From NCBI GenBank assembly GCA_017536845.1, contig JAFWCP010000306.1:1-5910 (forward strand): 5,910 nucleotides of DNA, read 5' to 3'. The notes under the pieces were generated by a model. It searched no databases, was not told where the DNA came from, and saw nothing but the letters and a program-made list of their open reading frames with translations. Below are positions 1 to 5,910 of this stretch, one piece after another. The position numbers were made by a program, and so were the translations under genes. The stretch is from Solobacterium sp. (lineage in GTDB: Bacteria > Bacillota_I > Bacilli_A > Erysipelotrichales > Erysipelotrichaceae). Each line of letters starts with the position of its first letter. Position 1 is the first letter of the stretch.

Positions 1-378
1 AACAGCAGCATCTGCCTGCTGACGACTCATAGCGTGCAGATATTCTGACAGGGCAAGCCTGCAGGCAATGATACTGTCTGATTCCCTTTTTGTTCTTAGA
101 TGATGGCGGAAATACATTACCGATCCGAATGCGGCTGCGGCAGCAGCGCAGACAAGAATGACAGTCTTATGTTCCTGCACTGCCTCCCATAAATCTGCAG
201 CCATTTCCTTCAGCACTTCTGCCTGCTCAGTGACAGCTGGTTTGAGCATCGTTACAATCTCACCCTTGTGTTCACCAACGGCATATCTGACAACGCCGCC
301 CCATCTTCTGTATAATCCCTCATCAATGCCATTCATGATTTCCTGCGGGATATGGAAAGACTCTGTAATCACCGTCAT
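1..378 (-). CDS. Uncharacterised single-pass membrane protein, 3' end missing
   Basis: The frame is open from ATG 378-376 to the left edge: 126 residues with no stop, so the C-terminus lies outside. The start is chosen because GTGAGG lies six bases upstream of the ATG, 12 bases after the stop of the secreted-protein gene, which suggests co-transcription or translational coupling. Residues 1-50 form a soluble segment containing GLYRRWGGVVRYAVG and then IVTMLKP; I associate this pattern only loosely with small uncharacterised Bacillota proteins. Residues 50-70 look helical and acidic. Residues 72-90 (TVILVCAAAAAAFGSVMYF) form one alanine-rich transmembrane segment, followed by RHHLRTKR, a positive stretch that would favour the C-terminal part being cytoplasmic. 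No catalytic motif is visible. Function unknown; pairing with a secreted protein suggests an envelope role, by context only. It is missed by searches that need a stop codon inside the window. Confidence 0.72.
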   Translation of the reverse strand, partial: MTVITESFHIPQEIMNGIDEGLYRRWGGVVRYAVGEHKGEIVTMLKPAVTEQAEVLKEMAADLWEAVQEHKTVILVCAAAAAAFGSVMYFRHHLRTKRESDSIIACRLALSEYLHAMSRQQADAAV

Positions 379-390
379 TCCATGCCTCAC

Positions 391-1185
391 TTATGGATTG
401 CAGTTATGGCAGGGGGTGTATCCCATATTCAGTATCTGCTGCCTGGTATAACCGGAGAGGTCTACCTTATTGCTGCTGGACATTTTCTTCACACTGCCGC
501 ACCAGCTGTAATGGAACACGCCTGTTCTGGCATTGCCTACATAGCTGTAGCTCGGCGTCGGTGTTGGTGTTGGCTGTGGCTGTGGCGTTGGCTGTGGCTG
601 AGGGGTAGGCTTCGGTGTTGGCTGTGGTTCAGGCTCTTGATACGATTCAGTCTTAAGCACCCCAGTCATTTCATCAAAATAATATGTTTGGCCACCAATG
701 CTGTAATACCCCTTTACCATTTCACCAGTGATGAAATCATAGAAATAGGTATTGTAGGCCTGTTCAGGATAGAGTTTCAGATCCCTGTCGCTCGACACGG
801 TAAACCAGCCTTTGATCATCTTGCCGCTGTAGTCATACCTGACCCATTTACCTTGCTTGTTGATGCCCTTCTTGACATCTTCCTGATAGATATAGGGCAT
901 CCAGACTTCTTTCTCTCTTGCGGCAGCACCATTCTCCACGGCATCCAGCCAGTACCAGGCATCAGATTCAGGGTCATAAATTTCTCTGCCTCTTTCAATG
1001 TTGTAAACAGTGTCCGTGATGTTTTTCGGATCACCGTATACACCCTGTCTCTGGCCGTTTTCATACCAGTAGTCCTTACCGTTTTCATGGACGAATCCAA
1101 ACTGACGACCTTCTGCCTGAATCTGCAGCGGGCTGATGATGAAGCTGACAAGCATCATCATGCATAATACGAATTTCTTCAGCAT
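391..1185 (-). CDS. Secreted protein with wall-binding-like repeats and C-terminal Ada-like zinc module
   Basis: 264 residues. The frame is open to 1290 upstream, but ATG 1185-1183 is chosen because AGGAGG (1200-1195) lies nine bases before it and it begins a clear signal peptide: MLKK, a hydrophobic core (residues 5-20), then QIQA|E with likely cleavage after A24. Residues 26-130 contain KDYWYENGQRQG, RGREIYDPESDAWYWLD and GKWVRYDYSGKMIKGW. Residues 145-178 contain NTYFYD..TGEMVKGYYSIGGQTYYFDEMTGVL. These aromatic/Gly units are typical of wall- or choline-binding-like repeats of Gram-positive secreted proteins. Residues 184-211 are a Pro/Thr/Gln linker. Residues 215-264 (YVGNARTGVFHYSWC ... 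TPCHNC) keep H225, C229, C259 and C262, a pattern like the Ada zinc-binding module that is also appended to some secreted nucleases. No nuclease or other catalytic domain is present, so it is probably a binding or structural surface protein. The C-terminal assignment is by motif memory only. Confidence 0.85.
   Translation of the reverse strand: MLKKFVLCMMMLVSFIISPLQIQAEGRQFGFVHENGKDYWYENGQRQGVYGDPKNITDTVYNIERGREIYDPESDAWYWLDAVENGAAAREKEVWMPYIYQEDVKKGINKQGKWVRYDYSGKMIKGWFTVSSDRDLKLYPEQAYNTYFYDFITGEMVKGYYSIGGQTYYFDEMTGVLKTESYQEPEPQPTPKPTPQPQPTPQPQPTPTPTPSYSYVGNARTGVFHYSWCGSVKKMSSSNKVDLSGYTRQQILNMGYTPCHNCNP
553..636 (-). repeat. Low-complexity tract coding the Pro/Thr/Gln linker
   Basis: Plus-strand reading shows repeated GGCTGTGGCTGTGGCGTTGG-like units that encode alternating Pro-Gln and Pro-Thr pairs at residues 184-211 of the secreted protein. 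A flexible proline-rich spacer between the repeat region and the C-terminal Cys/His module fits a domain held away from a wall-bound part. Units that differ by multiples of six bases would change linker length without a frameshift. Confidence 0.75.
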
Positions 1186-1484
1186 ATTCTGCTTCCTCCT
1201 TTTCACCGTTATTATAGCGTTCCCTGCGGAACAGAACCATGCCCAAAAAATCGGCATGAAATCTGAAGAATGATTGTTCTGCATCTGCACTTTCCCATGT
1301 CAGGCAGTCATCTTACACATAAACCTCTCCTGATGATTTATCGATTTTCCTTACTTTATCACCAGTTTCACAGCTTCGTATCAGTGCCGGATCTTCCTGA
1401 AGATTAAGTTCTCCAGAAACACGTTACATCCATGTCTATATGCAATGAAAAGAAGATTCTTTCAGATGATGTTCTTCACAGCCA
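1186..1484. other. 299-base gap between the AAA ATPase and the secreted-protein gene
   Basis: No convincing gene fills this stretch. Near its left end are the -10-like element and ribosome site described separately. On the minus strand a second good ribosome site (AGGAGAGG, 1331-1324) precedes ATG 1320-1318, but that frame stops after six codons (MCKMTA). A different frame from about 1424 down to 1328 reads like protein (RVSGELNLQEDP, then CETGDKVRKIDKSSGEVYV) but has no start codon and ends in TAA; it may be the relic of a lost gene. No strong hairpin plus T-run follows the ATPase stop at 1485, so a terminator for that gene is not evident. Confidence 0.6.
1195..1232 (-). promoter_or_regulatory. 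Possible -10 element, inverted repeat and ribosome site of the secreted-protein gene
   Basis: On the minus strand TATAAT (1216-1211) is a perfect -10 hexamer, 10 bases before AGGAGG (1200-1195), which is nine bases before the ATG. It would give a leader of about 20 bases. No good -35 hexamer lies 16-18 bases upstream. Instead a perfect 5-bp inverted repeat (GTTCC, four bases, GGAAC on the minus strand, 1232-1219) sits immediately upstream of the -10, where an activator or repressor could bind. The ribosome site is firm; the promoter and operator roles are inference. Confidence 0.45.
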
Positions 1485-2918
1485 TTATGAGAAGAGGTCA
1501 TCCAGGGTAATCACATTTGTAAAGACGCCGCTGTATTCATTATGCTTCAAGCCAAAGGTCGTGATCAGAGTGCTGTGGATGGAAGTTTTGCGAGAAACCA
1601 GCTTCATAACCTTTTCCGGCCTGCTCAGCAGTGTCCGGTAATACGACTTGTCAACAGTAAACTCATCATTTGTAAACCTGATCTCACACATGTTGATGAC
1701 GTTATCATTCCTGATCAGAAGAAGGTCAATCTGTGTTCCTTCCTCATCACCACCCTTTTTTGACCAGGCTGAGCTGGAAGTGATCACGCCTGAAATACCT
1801 AATGCCCGTTTGATCTGGTCAATGTGGTTAAAGCAGACATTTTCAAACGCAAAACCACGCCAGCTGACAACAGACTGTTCCGTCATGTTCTGCTGCCAGA
1901 AATTCTCATTTGTCCTGACCCTGCTTTCCATAAAATGAAGATAAAACAGGCAGAACGGATCAGTCAGCTTAAAGTGCTCCTCGTTCTTTTTCAAACCAAA
2001 CGGAACATACCTGATGATAAATCCACTTGATAACAAAGCATGAAGACTTTCTGTCAGTGTTCCGCCTTCAGGAATTTTCGTTTTTTCTGATATTTCTTTT
2101 CTTGTGTAACCGGCATTTTTCGTATATAAAAAGCGGACAATGCTTTTGATCCTTGCCGGATTTGTAAACACCGAATCAAAAAGCCGGTCAAATTCGAATT
2201 GAAGAAGCGCATTTCGCGAAAAGAAAACTCTGTCAACACTCTGTGCAAAACTCATATCTTCCCGTACATAATTCATATAATATGGGATGCCGCCAAAAAT
2301 CATATAACTTTGAACAATGTCATAACGGGAAATGCTGACATTTCTGCTACGGTAGAATTCTTCACATTCCCGCAAGGTAAACGGAGAAAGCTTTATTTCA
2401 TAGGTCACCCTTCCATACAGACCGCCATGATTGTTAATCATCTTATTCAGAATCCAGGAATTTGCGCTGCCGCAGACAATGACCATCAGATGATCACGAT
2501 GACAGGCCCAGATATTCCAGAAACCTTCAAATGCACTCAGAAATCCGGAACGAGGACTGTCAAGCCAGGGAAGCTCATCAAGGAATACCAGTTGTCTGGA
2601 TCCGTCATCCTTTTTTTTGAGATACATCTCCAACAGGAAAAAAGCATCCATCCAGGTTTGCGGTATTTCACCCGGTTCCATACCTTGTTCTGTCAGCGAG
2701 TTATAAAACGCCTTCAACTGTGCTTTCAGTTTTCCCCTTTCTTCCATGTCCGCAGGGGAAATCCCCGCATGTCTGAACGTAATGCGTCCCTTGAATGTTT
2801 CCTCTACAAGGTATGTTTTTCCAACACGCTGCCTTCCATATATTGCCACCAATTCTGACCGGCCGCTGTTATACAGCCTGTTCAGATTTTTGATTTCCTG
2901 TTGTCTGCCGATCATCAT
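1485..2918 (-). CDS. AAA ATPase of the archaeal-ATPase family with DUF234-like C-terminal domain
   Basis: 477 residues, a normal full length for this family. The Walker A motif is GRQRVGKT (28-35) and Walker B is LVFLDE (110-115). A sensor-1-like strand VIVCGSANSW spans 146-155, and GGLYGR (165-170) carries a possible arginine finger. Residues 270-325 resemble a winged helix (YTRKEISEKTKIPEGGTLTESLHALLSSGFI), followed by FKLTDPFCLFYLHF. The C-terminal domain has FEN (358-360), GTQIDLL (394-400) and CEIRF (411-415), the layout of a PD-(D/E)XK nuclease fold, but Arg414 stands where Lys is usual. ATG 2918 is followed at once by a second ATG (2915); AAAGGGGG (2932-2925) serves either. The gene stands alone, with about 300-base gaps on each side, and by eye is more AT-rich than the ABC genes, which fits horizontal acquisition. 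The cellular role of this family is not settled; DNA-related or defence-like roles are guesses. Confidence 0.9.
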   Translation of the reverse strand: MMIGRQQEIKNLNRLYNSGRSELVAIYGRQRVGKTYLVEETFKGRITFRHAGISPADMEERGKLKAQLKAFYNSLTEQGMEPGEIPQTWMDAFFLLEMYLKKKDDGSRQLVFLDELPWLDSPRSGFLSAFEGFWNIWACHRDHLMVIVCGSANSWILNKMINNHGGLYGRVTYEIKLSPFTLRECEEFYRSRNVSISRYDIVQSYMIFGGIPYYMNYVREDMSFAQSVDRVFFSRNALLQFEFDRLFDSVFTNPARIKSIVRFLYTKNAGYTRKEISEKTKIPEGGTLTESLHALLSSGFIIRYVPFGLKKNEEHFKLTDPFCLFYLHFMESRVRTNENFWQQNMTEQSVVSWRGFAFENVCFNHIDQIKRALGISGVITSSSAWSKKGGDEEGTQIDLLLIRNDNVINMCEIRFTNDEFTVDKSYYRTLLSRPEKVMKLVSRKTSIHSTLITTFGLKHNEYSGVFTNVITLDDLFS

Positions 2919-2937
2919 AGTACGCCCCCTTTCATTT

Positions 2938-2980
2938 TATTCCGAGAAAACTCAGATTTTGTATCAGTTTTCTCGGAATA
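2938..2980. promoter_or_regulatory. Perfect 15-bp inverted repeat upstream of the AAA ATPase
   Basis: The left arm TATTCCGAGAAAACT (2938-2952) and right arm AGTTTTCTCGGAATA (2966-2980) are exact reverse complements separated by 13 bases. The element ends 19 bases before the ATPase start codon and about five bases before its ribosome site. It could be an operator for a dimeric regulator or a strong hairpin in the ATPase leader. It is not a typical terminator, as no T-run follows on either strand. The repeat is directly seen; its role is inferred. Confidence 0.8.
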
Positions 2981-3014
2981 TAATTCTTCCAGAGATGATC
3001 AGACCTGATAAATT

Positions 3015-3039
3015 GCGAAAACTCAGTCTCTTTTCCGAG
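3015..3039. repeat. Degenerate second copy of the ATPase-upstream repeat
   Basis: GCGAAAACTCAG (3015-3026) matches GAGAAAACTCAG (2944-2955) at 11 of 12 positions, 71 bp away. It is followed by TCTTTTCCGAG (3029-3039), which forms an imperfect inverted repeat (CGAAAA against TTTTCCG) with it. It therefore looks like a decayed or lower-affinity relative of the perfect repeat. Confidence 0.5.
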
Positions 3040-3041
3040 GT

Positions 3042-3128
3042 TGGCTGAATCAATGCCTGTCAAATCTGTTTTGCCGGGTATCTCATTTCACATCCGAACG
3101 GCAGTGACTCCTTATCCTGATTCAGCCA
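3042..3128. repeat. 11-bp inverted repeat pair flanking 65 bases
   Basis: TGGCTGAATCA (3042-3052) and TGATTCAGCCA (3118-3128) are exact reverse complements with 65 bases between. The enclosed DNA has no gene. Possibilities are paired regulator sites, a long-loop RNA fold or remnants of element ends. Nothing else supports a mobile element. Confidence 0.45.
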
Positions 3129-3168
3129 CTTTGTCTCCCCAAGCACGCGTTCTTCTGCCTTCCCGATC

Positions 3169-3197
3169 AAAATGAGCCTGATTTTCCATCAGGCTCA
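3169..3197 (-). terminator. Rho-independent terminator of the ABC exporter operon
   Basis: Read on the minus strand, TGAGCCTGA (3197-3189), a seven-base loop (3188-3182) and TCAGGCTCA (3181-3173) form a perfect 9-bp stem. It is followed by a T-run completed at 3172-3169 (TTTT), then GATC. The stem begins with the permease stop codon itself, so it marks the end of the two-gene operon. The T-run is short, so termination may be partial. Confidence 0.75.
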
Positions 3198-5156
3198 CGA
3201 TGCAGATAGTTTCCGCCAGGAAATCATGCTGAAGAAGGACATGAATAAAAGCGTCAGGATCAGGATGAATGGATGTTCAGGAAAGTCATACCTCAACAAA
3301 GAGGAAATCCCGACCGGCGCAAGCAGGAACACGAGCAGCGAGGCCGTCATCACCCCGCAGGCAACCAGGCCGCCGGCTTTCTGCGCCAGATCCATGGCAA
3401 GAACCTCCAGAAAGGCTATGACAAGAAGGTCAAGAATTCCTTTTCCTGCCAGATATAGATACAACGGCATGGAAGAAGAGATGCCGAACAGTTCATTGGC
3501 AGGTGTATGAAGAGGCACTGTTTCATAGTAGGAGAAGATCTTACGGGCATGGAACCCATAGACAATCAAAAGCGTCAGGCAGCCAAAGAGAAAAAACAGC
3601 ACAAAATGGGACAGGAGGTATTTCCTGCGCCCTTCGGCCGAAGAATCATACAGACGGATCAGGCCGCTCTGAAATACAGGTGAAAGAACCGTAATCATCA
3701 ACAGGCACATCGGCAGGAAACATAAGACCTGGCGGGTATAGCCGATTAAGGAGCCGTTCTGATTGACAAACAGCCGGATGCCCGTGTAATTGCCGTAGTT
3801 TTTCGCCCCGGCTTCTTTCAGTTCTTCCAGTTCAGCAGAAATCCTGGACAGGACAGGAAGTTCCTTTGCCTGCCGCCGCAGGGCATCCAGTTCTCTGAAG
3901 TCTTCCTCTGTCAGGGAATCCGTATGTGCCATGATTTCCTGTGCTTTTGCTTCAGCCTGCGCTGCGGAAGAAAGGTCATTCTGCACTCTTTGCAGAAGGG
4001 TATCGTCCAAAGGGCCGTAATACCGGGCGGCACAGGCTTCATACACCTGCTGTTCAGAGGTTTTGACCACTTCATACCTTGATGCATCCGCGGCACAATA
4101 GAGAAACAGGACAAGCAGGACCACGATGCCTTTCCTGCTGTGAAGGATATCCCGCAGCCAGTAAAGATCCACAAAACGGAAGCGGATTGCTTTCTGCGAT
4201 GTCCGCTTCATAAGCCACTGCATGGGATGGTCATATACCAGCACAACAAACAGGCTGAAACAAAGAAACAGGCACAGGCCAAGCAGGCATTGACGCACAG
4301 GGATATGCAAGCCTGCATCCAGCTTTGTCATGGTCAGAAGGTGATAGAAATTCCAGCTTTTCAGAAAAGCGACAGGTGATCCCAGGCTGAGGAAAAGGTC
4401 AAGCAGGTATTCAACGGTCATGAACAGGATCAGCACGACAAACGACATGCCAAGATTCCCGGTCTTCTCCAGCAGGATCAGAAACCCCCATAACAGCACA
4501 AAGACAGTGACCAGCTTGGTAAAGGACATGAAAATGAAGTACGTACGGATATTCCAGAGCAGGTTATACTGCAGATACCCGCTGACAGTCTGGATATGGG
4601 CAGAAAGGTCAGCACCGGCATATAGACAGACGCCAAAGACGGTCATCAGCCGGATCAGGTATAAGACAAGAACAACAAAAAGGATCACACCCATTTTCGC
4701 CAGGATCAGTTCTGTCCTGCCTGTCACCGCAGCCCGGTACATGGCAGACATCCTGTTGACATGGTCTTCCTCGATCAGCGCATAGATCAGAATCAAACCG
4801 GCCGCAAGGAAAAGAAGCGGCATATATCCTTCTGATTCCAGAATGTTTCTGATGACGGAATCATCCTGAAATACCGTTTCTTCCTGCAGAAGCTGAGCAA
4901 CGATTTTCCTTTCTTCCATCAGCTGAGGTTTCCGCTTCTGAAACAGGACAGACCCGATCTGGCTGTCAAGCATGTCCGCATGTTCCTGCAGCGTTGTCTG
5001 ATACGATTCCGCATACATCTGCCGGTATGGATCGGTTTCCCCATGCATGCTCATCAGCCCACTTGCCAGGATCAGAATGCACGCCAGAATGAAACCGGCT
5101 GCAGCCAGGCGGTGATGCAGAGCCCTGTACAGTTCTCCTTTGAACATATCAGTCAC
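3195..5156 (-). CDS. ABC-2 type permease, apparently two six-helix halves fused in one chain
   Basis: 653 residues, about twice the usual ABC-2 permease. Each half starts with an amphipathic segment and a helix (17-34; 342-356). A long soluble loop, predicted outside the membrane, follows (37-110; 358-472, the second Glu/Ala/Leu-rich and coiled-coil-like at about 385-450). Five more hydrophobic segments come next (about 111-128, 155-180, 205-229, 235-257, 289-308; and 475-495, 514-535, 563-588, 594-615, 628-647). After its second helix each half has a matching stretch, AVTGRTELILAKMG (143-156) and SAEGRRKYLLSHFV (506-519), which supports internal duplication. It should form the membrane channel driven by the ATPase encoded just upstream. 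GTG 5156-5154 shares GTGA with the ATPase stop; ATG 5147-5145 (MFKGELYR), with GGGGTGA before it, is an equally possible start. The substrate is unknown; peptide or antimicrobial export or self-protection is typical of such pairs but not shown here. Confidence 0.88.
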   Translation of the reverse strand: MTDMFKGELYRALHHRLAAAGFILACILILASGLMSMHGETDPYRQMYAESYQTTLQEHADMLDSQIGSVLFQKRKPQLMEERKIVAQLLQEETVFQDDSVIRNILESEGYMPLLFLAAGLILIYALIEEDHVNRMSAMYRAAVTGRTELILAKMGVILFVVLVLYLIRLMTVFGVCLYAGADLSAHIQTVSGYLQYNLLWNIRTYFIFMSFTKLVTVFVLLWGFLILLEKTGNLGMSFVVLILFMTVEYLLDLFLSLGSPVAFLKSWNFYHLLTMTKLDAGLHIPVRQCLLGLCLFLCFSLFVVLVYDHPMQWLMKRTSQKAIRFRFVDLYWLRDILHSRKGIVVLLVLFLYCAADASRYEVVKTSEQQVYEACAARYYGPLDDTLLQRVQNDLSSAAQAEAKAQEIMAHTDSLTEEDFRELDALRRQAKELPVLSRISAELEELKEAGAKNYGNYTGIRLFVNQNGSLIGYTRQVLCFLPMCLLMITVLSPVFQSGLIRLYDSSAEGRRKYLLSHFVLFFLFGCLTLLIVYGFHARKIFSYYETVPLHTPANELFGISSSMPLYLYLAGKGILDLLVIAFLEVLAMDLAQKAGGLVACGVMTASLLVFLLAPVGISSLLRYDFPEHPFILILTLLFMSFFSMISWRKLSAS

Positions 5157-5910
5157 CCCAGCCAGTCCAGATAGACATCTTCCATGGAAGCAGGAACTTC
5201 ATTCGGATACACATTTGCCGAAAGAAAACGGACCATGATTTCATTGCCAAGCGCCATGCGGTTGACAATCTTCACGGTCGGATCATTGACCCTTGCCATC
5301 ATTTCCGATTCCGGCATTTCATAGACATGCGTATCTTTCAGATACTCTGCCTGCGAACGGACAGCAAGCACCTTGCCGTCTTTCATCATGATGATCTGAT
5401 CGGCAATGAATTCCACATCTGAAATGACGTGTGTTGCAAGAAGGATGATCCTGTCTTTGGCCGTATCGGCAATAATATCACGGAAATGACGCCTTTCTAA
5501 AGGGTCAAGACCTGCCGTCGGTTCATCCAGCAAAAGCAATTGCGGATCATTCAGCAAGGCCTGCGCAATCAAGGCCCTTTGCCGCATGCCGCCGGAAAGA
5601 TTGCCAAGCCGGCGACGGCGTACATTGTATAAGCCGAGGGATTTTAACAGTTCATGGATTTTTCTCGCCGGCTTGCGGACTTTTTTCATCGCCGCCATAT
5701 AAAACAAAAAAGACTGCACGCTCAAATCAAGGGAGAGAGATTGCTGCTGAGGCATATAGCCAAGAATCCGACGGTATTCCCGGCCCAATGTGTGGATGTT
5801 TTCCCCGTTCCAGAGGATTTCACCTTCGCTGTAAGGAAGAGAAGTTGTCAGAATATTCATCAACGTGGATTTGCCGGCGCCGTTATGGCCCAGCAGACCA
5901 TAAATTCCCG
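5153..5910 (-). CDS. ABC transporter ATP-binding subunit, N-terminus cut by the window edge
   Basis: 251 residues are visible; the frame stays open to 5910, so roughly the first 30 residues are missing. In visible numbering: Walker A GHNGAGKST (7-15), Q-loop glutamine in GYMPQQQ (about 54), signature LSGGMRQR (104-111), Walker B LLLLDEP (124-130), D-loop AGLD (132-135) and switch histidine in LLATH (160). All key residues are intact, so it should hydrolyse ATP. A C-terminal extension of about 75 residues ending PASMEDVYLDWLG is typical of ABC-2/drug-export type ATPases (the CcmA/DrrA-like group). The first internal in-frame start candidates (TTG 5863, ATG 5860) lie after Walker A and are not the true start. 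It overlaps the permease by four bases, so the two are translationally coupled and would form one exporter at the cytoplasmic membrane. The promoter lies outside the window. Confidence 0.93.
   Translation of the reverse strand, partial: GIYGLLGHNGAGKSTLMNILTTSLPYSEGEILWNGENIHTLGREYRRILGYMPQQQSLSLDLSVQSFLFYMAAMKKVRKPARKIHELLKSLGLYNVRRRRLGNLSGGMRQRALIAQALLNDPQLLLLDEPTAGLDPLERRHFRDIIADTAKDRIILLATHVISDVEFIADQIIMMKDGKVLAVRSQAEYLKDTHVYEMPESEMMARVNDPTVKIVNRMALGNEIMVRFLSANVYPNEVPASMEDVYLDWLG

Noticed and set aside
352..1167. Long plus-strand open frame of 271 codons
   Set aside because: It lies antisense to the secreted-protein gene, has no ribosome site that I can see, and its Trp/Leu/Arg-rich run is the antisense of the Pro/Gln/Thr linker.
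1186..1290. Upstream extension of the secreted protein to a start at 1290
   Set aside because: The extra 35 residues would bury the signal peptide, whereas AGGAGG sits ideally before ATG 1185.
1440..1484. Hairpin GAAGA...TCTTC followed by TTTT after the ATPase stop
   Set aside because: The stem is only five bases with a long loop, too weak to call a terminator.
2199..2858. Plus-strand open frame of 219 codons
   Set aside because: It is the shadow of the AAA ATPase, whose Walker motifs and family layout on the minus strand are clear; the plus-strand product shows no recognisable motif.
2938..2980. Palindrome as a transcription terminator
   Set aside because: No run of T follows the stem on either strand, and it lies inside the leader of the ATPase rather than after a gene.
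2979..2984. Plus-strand TATAAT next to the palindrome
   Set aside because: No matching -35 hexamer at proper spacing and no plus-strand gene downstream.
3042..3128. Miniature mobile element bounded by the 11-bp arms
   Set aside because: The arms are short, no flanking target duplication is visible, and only one copy is in view.

Overview
The window reads as chromosomal DNA of a low- to mid-GC Gram-positive bacterium (Bacillota). The secreted wall-binding-repeat protein is of a kind common in gut or oral Clostridia and Erysipelotrichia. That placement is an inference from protein style and the AGGAGG-type ribosome sites; no marker gene is present. All five genes I can support lie on the minus strand, so transcription runs from right to left. 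Nothing credible is coded on the plus strand.

Right part (5910 to about 3170): an ABC-2 type export operon. An ATPase subunit, cut at its N-terminus by the window edge, overlaps by 4 bases a 653-residue membrane protein. That protein looks like two six-helix ABC-2 permeases fused head to tail. A hairpin terminator overlaps the permease stop codon. The two proteins would form one membrane exporter; the substrate cannot be read from the sequence.

Middle (about 3168 to 1485): a 250-base non-coding stretch with several inverted repeats leads into an orphan AAA ATPase of the archaeal-ATPase/DUF234 type. Its C-terminal PD-(D/E)XK-like domain has Arg where Lys is expected. A perfect 15-bp inverted repeat sits just upstream of its ribosome site, with a degenerate relative 71 bp further out.

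Left part (1484 to 1): a 299-base gap carrying a promoter-like element and possible decayed coding sequence. It is followed by a two-gene unit. The first gene encodes a secreted protein (signal peptide, wall-binding-like repeats, Pro/Thr/Gln linker, C-terminal Cys/His domain resembling the Ada zinc module). Twelve bases later comes a small uncharacterised protein with one transmembrane segment, cut by the left edge.

No RNA gene, CRISPR array, transposase or recognisable insertion sequence was seen. The least ordinary elements are the ATPase with its repeat-bearing leader, the fused permease, and the secreted zinc-module protein with its membrane neighbour.
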